Below, in pieces: positions 1 through 8,313 of a stretch of 64,000 nt of DNA (positions are counted from its first letter, which is position 1; each line of letters opens with the position of its first letter). Under the pieces are notes generated by a model that searched no databases, was not told the DNA's origin, and saw nothing but the letters and a program-made list of their open reading frames with translations. The position numbers were made by a program, and so were the translations under genes. This DNA comes from CAWUFC02 sp963921335 (GTDB taxonomy: Bacteria > Pseudomonadota > Gammaproteobacteria > Pseudomonadales > Halieaceae), in the NCBI GenBank assembly GCA_963921335.3, contig CAWUFC020000002.1, positions 310,001 through 374,000 on the forward strand. Direction: 5' to 3'.

Positions 1-1
1 C

Positions 2-124
2 CCAGGTCGCGTCTGCCTGCTCGGCCTGCAGAGCGTCGACCACCATGCGACGATACGCCCGATGTCCGGAGCTACGTCCGGCGGCATTGATACCTCCAAA
101 ACCCACGACCAGCGGTAAACGCAC
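2..124 (-). CDS. Beta-ketoacyl synthase, N-terminal fragment (continues beyond left edge)
   Basis: Reading the minus strand from a GTG at 124 gives 41 codons open to the window edge, beginning RLPLVVGFGGINAAGRSSGH and continuing with an AYRRMVVDAL segment. That opening (VGFGG-NAAGRSS-H--YRRMV) is what I recognise as the N-terminus of stand-alone beta-ketoacyl synthases of the FabMG type in gammaproteobacteria, which condense acyl thioesters with malonyl-ACP in fatty acid synthesis. A purine-rich AGAGG lies about 8 bases before the GTG. The gene diverges from the regulator that starts at 228. The catalytic Cys and His lie outside the window, so activity cannot be judged. Confidence 0.65.
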   Translation of the reverse strand, partial: MRLPLVVGFGGINAAGRSSGHRAYRRMVVDALQAEQADATW

Positions 125-227
125 AAGCAAAACCTCTATATTCGTCAATCTGTTAGCGTCTATTGTTGAGGCAGGAAGCGAACCACCAGTATGGCATTTT
201 GCTCATTTTATTGGCTTAATAGCTCAT

Positions 228-1217
228 ATGCGCACCGTGATAGCAGCCATCTACCCTCGCGCCCTGGCGACCAGCCTGACCCTACCTATGGATGTACTGG
301 CAGGAGCATCTGAGGCGGCCAGGGCTGCCGGCCGGGATGACGCAGACATCCGCTTTCGCCTCGCGGCCACATCCAATGAGCCCGTGACCACGGCTGGGGG
401 CATGACACTGACCCCTGACTTACTCAGCAGCGAGATCAGCCAATGTGACCTTTTGATCCTGCCCGGTATGTGGCGCAATCCGCGCCCGGTCGTACGCAGC
501 CAAAGAGCCTGGATCGACATCCTTCACCAGCTGCATGCCCGCGACATACCGATCTGTGCGGTCGGAACAGGCAGCTGCTTTCTGGCGGAAGCCGGCTTGC
601 TGAATGGGCTTGCCGCCACCACGCACTGGAACTATTTCGACCGCTTCACGCAGGACTATCCACTGGTCGACCTGAAGCAGCGACACCTGATAACCCAGGC
701 CGGGCAACTTTATTGCGCGGGCAGCGTTAATTCCATCGCCGACCTTATGATTCATATACTCGAGGACTGGTTCGGGCCGTTGATTGCACGAGCGGTGGAG
801 AACCAGTTCTCACCCGAAATCAGGCGGCCCTTCCGGGCCCACGCCTTTCAACATGGGGAAGACCCCATGCACCACGACGAACTGGTGCTGGAGGCACAGC
901 AATGGTTACAGGAACACCTGCATGAATCGATCACTGTCGATCAACTCGCCAGCGTGCTGAACTGCGCCAAGTCGACACTCGCAAGACGCTTCAAGCAGGC
1001 CACCGGCCGGTCTCCCAGTCGCTACTTGCAGGACCAGCGCATACTGTCGGCCCGGGAGTTACTAAGAGCCACAAACCTGTCCGTGTCAGAGGTAGCCTGG
1101 CAGGTCGGTTTACAGGACGTCAGTTACTTCACCAAGTTGTTCAGGCAGCACACGGGTATGCCCCCTGCGCGCTATCGCCAAAGCGCGCGCGGAAAGCTGT
1201 TTAAGGCCCAATCCTAG
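228..1217 (+). CDS. GlxA-type transcriptional regulator (DJ-1/PfpI-like domain plus AraC HTH)
   Basis: This 329-residue cytoplasmic regulator has an N-terminal DJ-1/PfpI (glutamine-amidotransferase-like) domain over about residues 1-175, including a nucleophile-elbow-like stretch AVGTGSCFLAEAG. A C-terminal AraC/XylS double helix-turn-helix covers about residues 225-325 and ends in the family pattern DVSYFTKLFRQHTGMPPARY. Such proteins sense small metabolites and activate or repress neighbouring catabolic genes; the ligand here is unknown. I chose the ATG at 228 because MRTVIAAIYPRALATSLTLP is where family homology begins. The frame stays open to 45, but that stretch lies over the divergent ketoacyl synthase start and does not look protein-like. 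The thiolase gene begins 67 bases downstream and is a plausible target or partner. Confidence 0.85.
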   Translation: MRTVIAAIYPRALATSLTLPMDVLAGASEAARAAGRDDADIRFRLAATSNEPVTTAGGMTLTPDLLSSEISQCDLLILPGMWRNPRPVVRSQRAWIDILHQLHARDIPICAVGTGSCFLAEAGLLNGLAATTHWNYFDRFTQDYPLVDLKQRHLITQAGQLYCAGSVNSIADLMIHILEDWFGPLIARAVENQFSPEIRRPFRAHAFQHGEDPMHHDELVLEAQQWLQEHLHESITVDQLASVLNCAKSTLARRFKQATGRSPSRYLQDQRILSARELLRATNLSVSEVAWQVGLQDVSYFTKLFRQHTGMPPARYRQSARGKLFKAQS

Positions 1218-1284
1218 TCCTTGCCCCGGGGCATCCCTTGTGGCTAAATGCGGCCCTCAATCCCACCTGTACAGGAACTAAGCA

Positions 1285-2466
1285 ATGAGCCAGCCAGAGG
1301 TATTTATTGTCAGTGGCGCACGCACCCCGATGGGCGGCCTGCAGGGCAGCCTGAGCGCCGCGACAGCCCCGGAACTGGGCACTGTCGCCATCGCCGCGGC
1401 ACTGGAGCGTGGCAATATCGAGGCCAATGCCATTGACGAGGTCTTCATGGGCTGCGTACTGCCCGCCGGCCTTAAGCAGGCCCCGGCCCGTCAGGCTGCC
1501 ATTGGTGCTGGCATTCCCACGTCCACCGGCGCGGTCACTGTGAATAAGATGTGCGCCTCGGCCATGCAGGCCACGATCTGTGCTCACGACAGCATCGTTG
1601 CTGGCACCAATACCGTCACGGTTGCAGGCGGCATGGAAAGCATGAGCAATGCCCCGCACCTGCTCATCGGCAGCCGCGCTGGTTTGCGCACAGGCGCCAA
1701 CCAAACCCCCGACCATATGTTCATCGACGGCCTGGAAGATGCCTACACCGGCCGCGCCATGGGGTCATTTGCCCAGGAAACTGCCGACAAGTACGGGCTC
1801 ACCCGCGAGCAGATGGACGAATTTGCCATCGGCTCCCTGACCCGGGCCAAGGCGGCTATGGAAACCGGCAAGCTGGATGACGAGATCGTGCCGGTGACGA
1901 TCAAAACCCGTCGCGGTGAAACTGTTGTCACAGAAGACGAGCAGCCACTCAACGCCAATATCGAGAAGATTCCCAGCCTGCGGGCTGCCTTTGCCAAAGA
2001 CGGCACCATTACCGCGGCCAATGCCAGCTCGATTTCTGACGGTGCCAGCGCCCTGCTACTGGCCTCCGGCGAAGCGATTGAAGCCCAGGGGCTCAAGCCC
2101 ATGGCCCGCATCGTTGCACACGCCCGCCACTCGCAAAACCCTGAAGACTTCACTATTGCGCCCATTGGGGCGATCAATAAAGTGCTCGAGAAAACCGGCT
2201 GGAACAAGGACGAGGTCGACCTGTTTGAGATCAACGAAGCCTTTGCCATGGTCACCATGCTGGCTATTCAGGAATGCGGGCTGGACCACGACAAGGTCAA
2301 CATCAACGGCGGTGCCTGCGCCCAGGGCCATCCCATTGGTTCAACCGGCTCCCGCATTGTTGTCAGTCTCATGCACCAGCTCAAGCAGCGCGGCGAGAAG
2401 CGCGGTATCGCTGCCCTGTGTATTGGCGGCGGCGAAGCGACTGCCCTCGCCATAGAAATGGTGTAA
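1285..2466 (+). CDS. Acetyl-CoA acetyltransferase (thiolase)
   Basis: The 393-residue protein is a full-length thiolase, which condenses or cleaves acyl-CoA and acetyl-CoA in the cytoplasm (beta-oxidation or ketone/PHB metabolism). The acylated cysteine is Cys90 in VNKMCASAMQ, the second catalytic residues are His349 in AQGHPIGSTG and Cys379 in the C-terminal CIGGGEA motif, and MGG-type glycine loops are in place. The ATG at 1285 is the natural start, since SQPEVFIVSGARTPMG is the usual thiolase opening. The ribB-type gene starts only 7 bases after the stop, so the two are probably cotranscribed. Sequence cannot separate a biosynthetic from a degradative thiolase. Confidence 0.93.
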   Translation: MSQPEVFIVSGARTPMGGLQGSLSAATAPELGTVAIAAALERGNIEANAIDEVFMGCVLPAGLKQAPARQAAIGAGIPTSTGAVTVNKMCASAMQATICAHDSIVAGTNTVTVAGGMESMSNAPHLLIGSRAGLRTGANQTPDHMFIDGLEDAYTGRAMGSFAQETADKYGLTREQMDEFAIGSLTRAKAAMETGKLDDEIVPVTIKTRRGETVVTEDEQPLNANIEKIPSLRAAFAKDGTITAANASSISDGASALLLASGEAIEAQGLKPMARIVAHARHSQNPEDFTIAPIGAINKVLEKTGWNKDEVDLFEINEAFAMVTMLAIQECGLDHDKVNINGGACAQGHPIGSTGSRIVVSLMHQLKQRGEKRGIAALCIGGGEATALAIEMV

Positions 2467-2473
2467 ACACGCT

Positions 2474-3586
2474 ATGCCACTGAGCAGCATCGCAGACATT
2501 ATTGAGGACATTCGCCAGGGCAAGATGGTGATCCTCATGGATGATGAAGATCGTGAAAACGAGGGCGATCTTATTGTGGCGGCAGAAGCGGTTACGCCCG
2601 AGATCATCAATTTCTTCGCCAGCGAAGCCTGCGGATTGATCTGCATGCCCATTACCCCGGAGCAGGCGCAGCGCCTGAACTTGCCACTGATGGTGCGCGA
2701 CAACCGCTCACAGCACGAGACTAACTTCACCGTTTCGATTGACGCTTCTGAACGGGTCGGCCCCGGCATCAGCGCCGCTCAGCGCGCCAATACCGTACTG
2801 ACCGCAGTCGCCGCTGACGCCAAACCGGAAGACATCAGTCAGCCCGGGCACATCTTTCCGCTGGTCTCCAAACCCGGTGGCGTGTTGCGGCGGGCGGGCC
2901 ACACAGAGGCCGGCACCGACCTGGCCCGCATGGCCGGTTATTCGCCGGCGGCCCTGATTGTCGAAATCATGAATGAAGACGGCACCATGGCGCGCCGCCC
3001 CCAGCTCGAAGAATTTGGCGCAAAGCACAATATCAAAATTGGCACCATCGCCGACCTGATTGCCTATCGCGCCATGCATGAGCAGTCGGTGGAACTCAAG
3101 GATCGAAAAACCGTACACACTGAATTCGGCGAGTTCGAATTGCACAGCTTCCTGGACCTGGTCGACGATCGCCTGCATTTTGCGTTAACCAAGGGAGACA
3201 TACAGGAAGACAGCCCCGCACTGGTGAGAGTACAGACCGTCAACACCCTGCGTGATGTGCTGGGCACGGTGATACCGGGCAGCTCCAGTGGCTGGTCCTA
3301 TCGCAAAGCCATGCAGCGTATCGCCGAGGAAGGCTGTGGCGCCATGGTGCTCATCGACCAGGGCCAGACAGCCGAGGCACAGCTGCGCGAGGTGATGGAG
3401 TTTCCGGAAGCCCCACAGGTTGGCAGCGACGGCAGCGACGGCACCCAGATTTACCGCCTGATTGGCACCGGTTCGCAAATACTCAAGCAGTTGGGTGTCG
3501 GTAAAATGCGGGCAATGTCTGCTCCGACGCGCTACAACGCCCTGTCAGGCTTTCATCTGGAAGTCGTGGAATTTGTAGAGGCCTGA
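2474..3586 (+). CDS. ribBX: RibB-type 3,4-dihydroxy-2-butanone-4-phosphate synthase with degenerate GTP cyclohydrolase II-like domain
   Basis: Residues 1 to about 200 form a complete DHBP synthase (RibB), which turns ribulose 5-phosphate into the four-carbon riboflavin precursor. The acidic DDEDRENEGDL motif sits at residues 23-33 and HTEAGTDLARMAG follows. Residues about 210-370 have the fold and length of GTP cyclohydrolase II, but the zinc-binding H-S-E-C...C-x-C segment is replaced by RVQTVNTLRDVLGTVIPG with no cysteine ligands. This matches the known RibBX hybrids whose RibA half lacks cyclohydrolase activity. There is no room for an FMN riboswitch, because the thiolase ends 7 bases upstream. 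The 3' end overlaps the convergent MFS gene by 34 bases. Confidence 0.9.
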   Translation: MPLSSIADIIEDIRQGKMVILMDDEDRENEGDLIVAAEAVTPEIINFFASEACGLICMPITPEQAQRLNLPLMVRDNRSQHETNFTVSIDASERVGPGISAAQRANTVLTAVAADAKPEDISQPGHIFPLVSKPGGVLRRAGHTEAGTDLARMAGYSPAALIVEIMNEDGTMARRPQLEEFGAKHNIKIGTIADLIAYRAMHEQSVELKDRKTVHTEFGEFELHSFLDLVDDRLHFALTKGDIQEDSPALVRVQTVNTLRDVLGTVIPGSSSGWSYRKAMQRIAEEGCGAMVLIDQGQTAEAQLREVMEFPEAPQVGSDGSDGTQIYRLIGTGSQILKQLGVGKMRAMSAPTRYNALSGFHLEVVEFVEA

Positions 3587-4893
3587 ACCGGCTGTAGATG
3601 CACCGCCATAATCAGGCTGCCACCAATCACCAGCGGTACAGCGTAAAGCAAAAACAGTGAGGCACCGCTCCAGCCGCCTGCGATAAGCATGCCCGCCATA
3701 TAGGGAGCAGCCACAGCCCCAAATCGACCCAGCCCGATACCCCAGCCAATACCCGTCGTGCGAATTTCAGCGGGATAGACGCGCGCCGCCAACATGTAGA
3801 ATCCGACAAAGCCACCCTGCTGAAACAATCCAATGATGGCCGTCAAAGCCAGCAGACCGGTAATACCGAGGGACACCTGCGAGAAAATCACCATTCCTGC
3901 CGCAGCGATCAGGTGAAACAGCAAAATCGTGCGTTGCAGGCCCAGCTTCACCGACGCCCAACCGATCAACAAGTTGCCGCCTGCACCACCGAGGTTGAAG
4001 GCGATACCCGCGTAGATGGCCTGGTTCAGAGGCAGCCCGGCATCCACCAGCAGCTTTGGAATCCAGCTCAGCAGAAAGTACAGCGTGCCGAAACAGAGGA
4101 AGAAGGCACCCCACAAACGCAGGGTATCGCTGCGATAGGTACTGGCCAGCAGGCTTTTCACGTGCACGGGCGGTGGCGCCACACCCTGATCGGGCAGCAT
4201 TTCAACAGGAGAGTGTCCCAGGCGACGCAATACTGCGTTGATGCGCTGCAGTGAATCGGGCCTGCGACGAGACAACAACCACTCGATACTTTCCGGAATG
4301 AACAGGTAGATCAGCGGCAATACCGCCAGCGTCATAATGCCGCCAGCGAAAAATACGCCCTGCCAGCCATACTCCGGAATCAGAATCGCCGCCAGGAAAC
4401 CCCCGAGCACGGCCCCCATCGGGTAGCCAGCCAGCATCACCCCGACAGCAAGGTTGCGATGCCGATCCGGAAAGAACTCACTGACCAGGGTAGTCAGGCT
4501 AGCCAACATGGCACCAATGGTGAGCCCGGTAATCACTCGCAGCGCAATCATGCTGCTGAGATCCCTGGCGAAGCCCGTCACGAACATCGACACACCCATC
4601 ACAGCCACAGCGGCCAATATCATGGGGCGCCGGCCAATTCTGTCTGTTTGTGGGGCGAGGAACATGGCGCCCAGGGTCATACCCAGAACGCCGGCGCTAA
4701 ACACCAGCCCCAATTGCTCTGGCGGCAGCGACCAGTCGTCGGCAAGTGGCGGTGCAGCAAAAGACATGGCCAGCACATCAAAGCCGTCCACCATATTGAG
4801 CAGGAAACAAACAGCCAGCAGCGCCAGCTGGGCTGAGCCGACAGGCGTGGACTCAATCAGATCGCGAGGATCGCTTACTCCTGCCACTGGCAA
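3553..4893 (-). CDS. MFS transporter, aromatic acid:H+ symporter (PcaK/BenK-like) type
   Basis: The 446-residue inner-membrane protein has about twelve hydrophobic segments and opens with NMVDGFDVLAMSFAAPPLADDW. The DGFD motif in helix 1, the cytoplasmic loop TDRIGRRPMIL after helix 2 and the RVYPAEIRTTGIGWG stretch in the second half are characteristic of the AAHS family that imports aromatic or related carboxylates with protons. Its start lies inside the last 19 bases of the upstream flavoprotein gene, so the two are translationally coupled and probably handle the same compound. The 3' end overlaps the convergent ribBX gene. The substrate is not readable; steroid or aromatic acids are guesses based on the partner enzyme. 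Confidence 0.85.
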   Translation of the reverse strand: MPVAGVSDPRDLIESTPVGSAQLALLAVCFLLNMVDGFDVLAMSFAAPPLADDWSLPPEQLGLVFSAGVLGMTLGAMFLAPQTDRIGRRPMILAAVAVMGVSMFVTGFARDLSSMIALRVITGLTIGAMLASLTTLVSEFFPDRHRNLAVGVMLAGYPMGAVLGGFLAAILIPEYGWQGVFFAGGIMTLAVLPLIYLFIPESIEWLLSRRRPDSLQRINAVLRRLGHSPVEMLPDQGVAPPPVHVKSLLASTYRSDTLRLWGAFFLCFGTLYFLLSWIPKLLVDAGLPLNQAIYAGIAFNLGGAGGNLLIGWASVKLGLQRTILLFHLIAAAGMVIFSQVSLGITGLLALTAIIGLFQQGGFVGFYMLAARVYPAEIRTTGIGWGIGLGRFGAVAAPYMAGMLIAGGWSGASLFLLYAVPLVIGGSLIMAVHLQPVQASTNSTTSR

Positions 4894-6593
4894 ATATGTT
4901 TGGCGGCCTGGTAGCCGAAGGTCATGGATGGCCCCAGGGTGGAGCCTGGTCCGGGGTAATTAGGCAATACCGGGGCGCTGCAGTTACCGATGGCATAAAG
5001 CCCGGCAATGGGTATGTCATCTTCTTTAAGCACCTGGGCATCGGGTGTCACCACCATGCCGCCCTGAGTACCGAAATCGCCTGGATCAATGCGCATAGCG
5101 TAAAACGGCGGCTTAATCACAGGGCCAAGACAGGGATTGGGTTCAACCCGGGGATCCCCGTAATAGCGATCGTAAACCGAATCGCCGCGCTCCAGCTCGA
5201 GATCCTTGCCCGTTTCGGCATAACCATTAAAACGCTCCACAGTCGCCTCAAGACCATCGGGATCTATGCCGACTTTCTCAGCCAGCTCGCGAATAGAGCT
5301 GGCGATGGTCAGGAAGCCACTGTCCTGGTAACTACCAGGCAAGGCCCAGTCCGGACGCATCTTCGAGTTATACATGGGTCCGACAAAATAGGTGGCTCTG
5401 AAGTTGGCATCGAAGATCTGCCAGCTGGGCACACAGGGATTTTCCTCGCTGTGCTTTTCAAAGGTCTCGAGCGTGTAAGCCATGTAATTCTGCGACTCGT
5501 TGCTGAAGCGCTCCCCAGCGGGGTTTACAACAATAGAGCCAGGGTATGACTTTTCCATGATACTCAGGCGAGGAATCGCCTCACCGGGTACTGAGATCGT
5601 GTTCACCCACCAGGCTGAATCCAGCATGTGCATCTTGGCACCGAGGCGCAGGCCCTCACGAATGGCGTCGCCGGTGTTTTCCTGTACTCCGGCACTCCAG
5701 TTGTGATTCGTTGGCTTTGGCAGGTACTGCTCACGCATTTCCTGGTTGTGTTCGAACCCGCCGGCGGCCAGCACAACCGCCTTACGCGCCTCAACACGCT
5801 GTAGCTGACCTTCTTTTTCTACGACCGCACCAATGACCCGGCCCGTATCGTCGGTGATGAGCTCTTTCATAGCGGTATTCAGCCACAGGGGCATATCGCG
5901 ATCCTGCATGCTCACGCGCAGGCGTGCCACACCGGCACAACCGGTGGCAAGACGACGCGCATAACGATCGCCAAACAGCCGCCAGGGCAGGTCAAAAATA
6001 TAGCCGAGCACCATCTTCATCGCGGTGCTGAACCATCCCGGCATCTGCCCGACCAGCAATGCGGCCTCAACCTGGGTGAAACCGATCAAACCACCAAGAT
6101 GCATCATCGGATGCGTGCGCCGCAGTTGGCGAAACTCCTTGCCCAGGGCGTCGGCGTTAATAGTCTCAGGCTCCATCGAGCGATGCCCAGGCATAGAGCC
6201 TTCAAGATTGGTGTAATAGTCGGGATAGTGCTCGAGGGTGACGTAGCGAACCTGGGTACGCTCATGGAGAAAATCCACCATCTGCGGCGCGTTTTCCAGG
6301 TAGGTGTCAATCATATGCTCGGGCACCTGGCCTTCAGGCAGGCAGTTATCCAGGTAGGTCTTGGCGTTCTCCAGTGAGTCTTCGGCACCCGCAGCCTTGG
6401 CATATCGGTTACAGGGCACCCAAACGCCGCCGCCTGACACTGAACTGGTGCCACCGAAAAAATTTGATTTTTCGATAACGAGCACGTCTTCAGTGCCCAT
6501 TTCATAACAACACAGGGCTGCGGTTAACCCGCCGTTGCCGGAACCGACCACCAGCACATCGACACTGTGATCCCAGGCTTGCTGCTCAGACAT
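4875..6593 (-). CDS. FAD-dependent dehydrogenase of the 3-ketosteroid delta-1-dehydrogenase / fumarate-reductase flavoprotein family
   Basis: The 572-residue protein begins with a Rossmann FAD-binding site (VDVLVVGSGNGGLTAAL, residues 11-27), followed by VIEKSNFFGGTSSVSGGGVWVP, the usual flavin-covering loop. It ends with YPGPGSTLGPSMTFGYQAAK, the C-terminal FAD contact seen in KstD-like enzymes. These flavoproteins introduce a double bond next to a keto group of steroids or related rings. True KstD and KstD-like paralogues differ at a few tyrosines that I cannot assign with certainty, so the substrate is open. The gene is read together with the overlapping AAHS transporter and is divergent from the cytochrome c' gene. 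Confidence 0.85.
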   Translation of the reverse strand: MSEQQAWDHSVDVLVVGSGNGGLTAALCCYEMGTEDVLVIEKSNFFGGTSSVSGGGVWVPCNRYAKAAGAEDSLENAKTYLDNCLPEGQVPEHMIDTYLENAPQMVDFLHERTQVRYVTLEHYPDYYTNLEGSMPGHRSMEPETINADALGKEFRQLRRTHPMMHLGGLIGFTQVEAALLVGQMPGWFSTAMKMVLGYIFDLPWRLFGDRYARRLATGCAGVARLRVSMQDRDMPLWLNTAMKELITDDTGRVIGAVVEKEGQLQRVEARKAVVLAAGGFEHNQEMREQYLPKPTNHNWSAGVQENTGDAIREGLRLGAKMHMLDSAWWVNTISVPGEAIPRLSIMEKSYPGSIVVNPAGERFSNESQNYMAYTLETFEKHSEENPCVPSWQIFDANFRATYFVGPMYNSKMRPDWALPGSYQDSGFLTIASSIRELAEKVGIDPDGLEATVERFNGYAETGKDLELERGDSVYDRYYGDPRVEPNPCLGPVIKPPFYAMRIDPGDFGTQGGMVVTPDAQVLKEDDIPIAGLYAIGNCSAPVLPNYPGPGSTLGPSMTFGYQAAKHICQWQE

Positions 6594-6676
6594 GACTTTC
6601 TACCAGGCTAAAAGAAGGTCGCTATAGTACTCGAAATTTGGCTATGATGAGTGCATCAACCAGCAGGAGAATAAAG

Positions 6677-7144
6677 ATGAAGAAGCTGTTCGCAGTATTG
6701 GTTTTACTATCTGGTCTAAGCGCGACGCCGGTGGCCCTATCTCACCTGGACGTGGCGGCCTTTAACCAGTCTTACCGGCAATCCCTGTTTGCCCTGATGG
6801 GCGCCAATTTCGGCCCTATGACTTCCATGATCAAGGGTGAAATGCCCTGGGATGATGCCGCGTTTCAGAGCTACGCTAACGAGTTAGCCGTCGTGTCTAC
6901 GCTGGACATGATGCGTGGTTTTCCGCCTGGCAGCGAAGTCGGCCAAACCCGTGCCCGCCCTGCCATCTGGAAAAACATGGCCGATTTTCAGAGCAAGGCA
7001 GATGCGCTAAGGGTAGAAGCAGAGAAGCTGGCGCTGGTAGCCAGCACCGGTGACAAGCGTGCCATTTTGCAGCAATTCCAGAAAACCGGTGGCACCTGCA
7101 AAGCCTGTCACGACGATTACAAAAGCAAGGACTACCTGAACTAG
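6677..7144 (+). CDS. Cytochrome c' (class II c-type cytochrome), periplasmic
   Basis: The predicted 155-residue precursor has a signal peptide (MKKLFAVLVLLSGLSATPVA) and a four-helix-bundle type body. The single haem-binding motif CKACH is at residues 141-145 near the C-terminus, as expected for class II cytochromes c. These bind haem in the periplasm and take part in electron transfer or NO handling. The start at 6677 is preferred over an in-frame ATG at 6638 because it is preceded by AGGAGA at proper distance and begins the signal peptide directly. It converges on the cytochrome b561 gene with only 4 bases between stop codons, a pairing that suggests a shared redox role. Confidence 0.88.
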   Translation: MKKLFAVLVLLSGLSATPVALSHLDVAAFNQSYRQSLFALMGANFGPMTSMIKGEMPWDDAAFQSYANELAVVSTLDMMRGFPPGSEVGQTRARPAIWKNMADFQSKADALRVEAEKLALVASTGDKRAILQQFQKTGGTCKACHDDYKSKDYLN

Positions 7145-7148
7145 CCCC

Positions 7149-7790
7149 TCACCAGGGCATTTGCGGCGGCGGCACCTGCGACAGGCCAAACCATAACAGG
7201 CCTGACAGTGCTGCCAGTATTAGCAGGGCCAGCACAAACGAGCCAGAGCTGCCCTGCCCATCGCTACCGCCATGGATCATTGGCCAAAGCAGGTCTTTCC
7301 TGCGCAGTAGCTGGTAATAGGCAATCGCTGCAATGTGTAGGCCGATGATGGCTTGCACACCCCAGAACAGTCTTTCATGCCAGGCCCCGAGAAAGTCAGT
7401 CCAGCTGCTGTCGAGCAGGTGGTAGAGCGGGCCTGAGTAAATCAGCTCATCACTGTTAAACAGCCCCGTCAGCGCCTGGGCCAGCAATAAGAGCAGCATA
7501 ACCAGCACTGCATAGCCGCCACCTGGATTATGTCCCCTGCCCTGCCACAGACCGCCTCGCCAATAGTTGAATACCGCGATTGGCGATCTCACAAAGTCAA
7601 CGAAGCGAGCGTGATAACCACCCACAAAGCCCCACAGCAAACGAAAAACCACAAGCACCAGCACGCCATAGCCGGCCATTATGTGAACTTGCAGATAATC
7701 CTCTTCCTCACTGATCCAGCAGAGCAAAACGAGGATCAACAGCGACCAGTGGAATAGTCGAACACCACCATCCCAACGCGGATGACTCAT
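7149..7790 (-). CDS. Cytochrome b561-family membrane protein
   Basis: The 213-residue integral membrane protein starts WDGGVRLFHWSLLILVLLCW, the first helix of di-haem b561 proteins, in which the His of RLFHW is a haem ligand. Further helices contain HIMAGYGVLVLVVFRLLWG, RFVDFVRSPIAV and GLHIAAIAYYQLLRRKDL, giving the four helices and the remaining histidines of the family. It passes electrons between the quinone pool and c-type cytochromes, here perhaps the neighbouring cytochrome c'. The start at 7790 is preferred over an upstream in-frame one at 7907, which would overlap the SnoaL-like gene. That gene lies 5 bases upstream and is probably cotranscribed. Confidence 0.85.
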   Translation of the reverse strand: MSHPRWDGGVRLFHWSLLILVLLCWISEEEDYLQVHIMAGYGVLVLVVFRLLWGFVGGYHARFVDFVRSPIAVFNYWRGGLWQGRGHNPGGGYAVLVMLLLLLAQALTGLFNSDELIYSGPLYHLLDSSWTDFLGAWHERLFWGVQAIIGLHIAAIAYYQLLRRKDLLWPMIHGGSDGQGSSGSFVLALLILAALSGLLWFGLSQVPPPQMPW

Positions 7791-7795
7791 GATCC

Positions 7796-8248
7796 TCAAC
7801 CCTCCTTGCTGCCGAACTCGTCCTCGCCGGCAGCATTCATAATGTGCTCTATCCACCAGGCCGGTGCGCCGTTCATCAGGGTATTGAGATCCCAGTAATC
7901 CCGCCACAGCACAATTTCACCCGCCTCGCTATATTCGTGAATTGAGGTAAAGGGCAATTTGACCACCTCGCCGGTATGCCAGAACCAGTCTTCGCGATGC
8001 TCGGTAATGCAGCATTGCTCGTCGGCAACCATCCTGAAAATCTGGTGCTCATGGCGCTCAACCGGATCGTGCCCCAGCGAGACCCTCCGAGCGATTTGAT
8101 CTGGTCCGACCGCGCCATGATCCGGCGTCGGCACATCCTGGTAGAGGCCATCGGCAGCGAACAGTGCGCCCAGGTCATCCCAGCGCCGTTCATAAAGCGC
8201 CAGCCACAGGGCCTCACTGGTTTTACGATTACGGGTGGCTATATCCAT
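7796..8248 (-). CDS. SnoaL-like / nuclear transport factor 2 (NTF2) family protein
   Basis: The 150-residue protein reads as a small cone-shaped alpha+beta barrel of the SnoaL/NTF2 superfamily. An N-terminal helix (TSEALWLALYERRWDDLGAL) is followed by ADGLYQDVPTPDHGAVGPDQ, a long beta-rich part with HREDWFWHTGEVVKLPF, and a C-terminal ALRDYWDLNTLMN-like strand (here VLWRDYWDLNTLMN). Members are isomerases, hydrolases or simply binding proteins, and no specific function can be assigned. The ATG at 8248 has GGAG 10 bases upstream and is preferred to a GTG at 8290. It is transcribed with the b561 gene and is divergent from the SDR gene 65 bases away. Confidence 0.75.
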   Translation of the reverse strand: MDIATRNRKTSEALWLALYERRWDDLGALFAADGLYQDVPTPDHGAVGPDQIARRVSLGHDPVERHEHQIFRMVADEQCCITEHREDWFWHTGEVVKLPFTSIHEYSEAGEIVLWRDYWDLNTLMNGAPAWWIEHIMNAAGEDEFGSKEG

Positions 8249-8313
8249 GTTTGACAGTCTCCAAGGGCGGGTGCTTCCATAGCTTGTCACATTAATCCGG
8301 GAACATACCAGTC

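Noticed and set aside
45..227. N-terminal extension of the GlxA-type regulator
   Set aside because: It overlaps the divergent beta-ketoacyl synthase start, is not protein-like, and family homology begins at the ATG at 228.
54..3478. Long open frames antisense to the regulator, thiolase and ribBX genes
   Set aside because: They are opposite-strand shadows caused by codon bias; none has domain features or a ribosome site.
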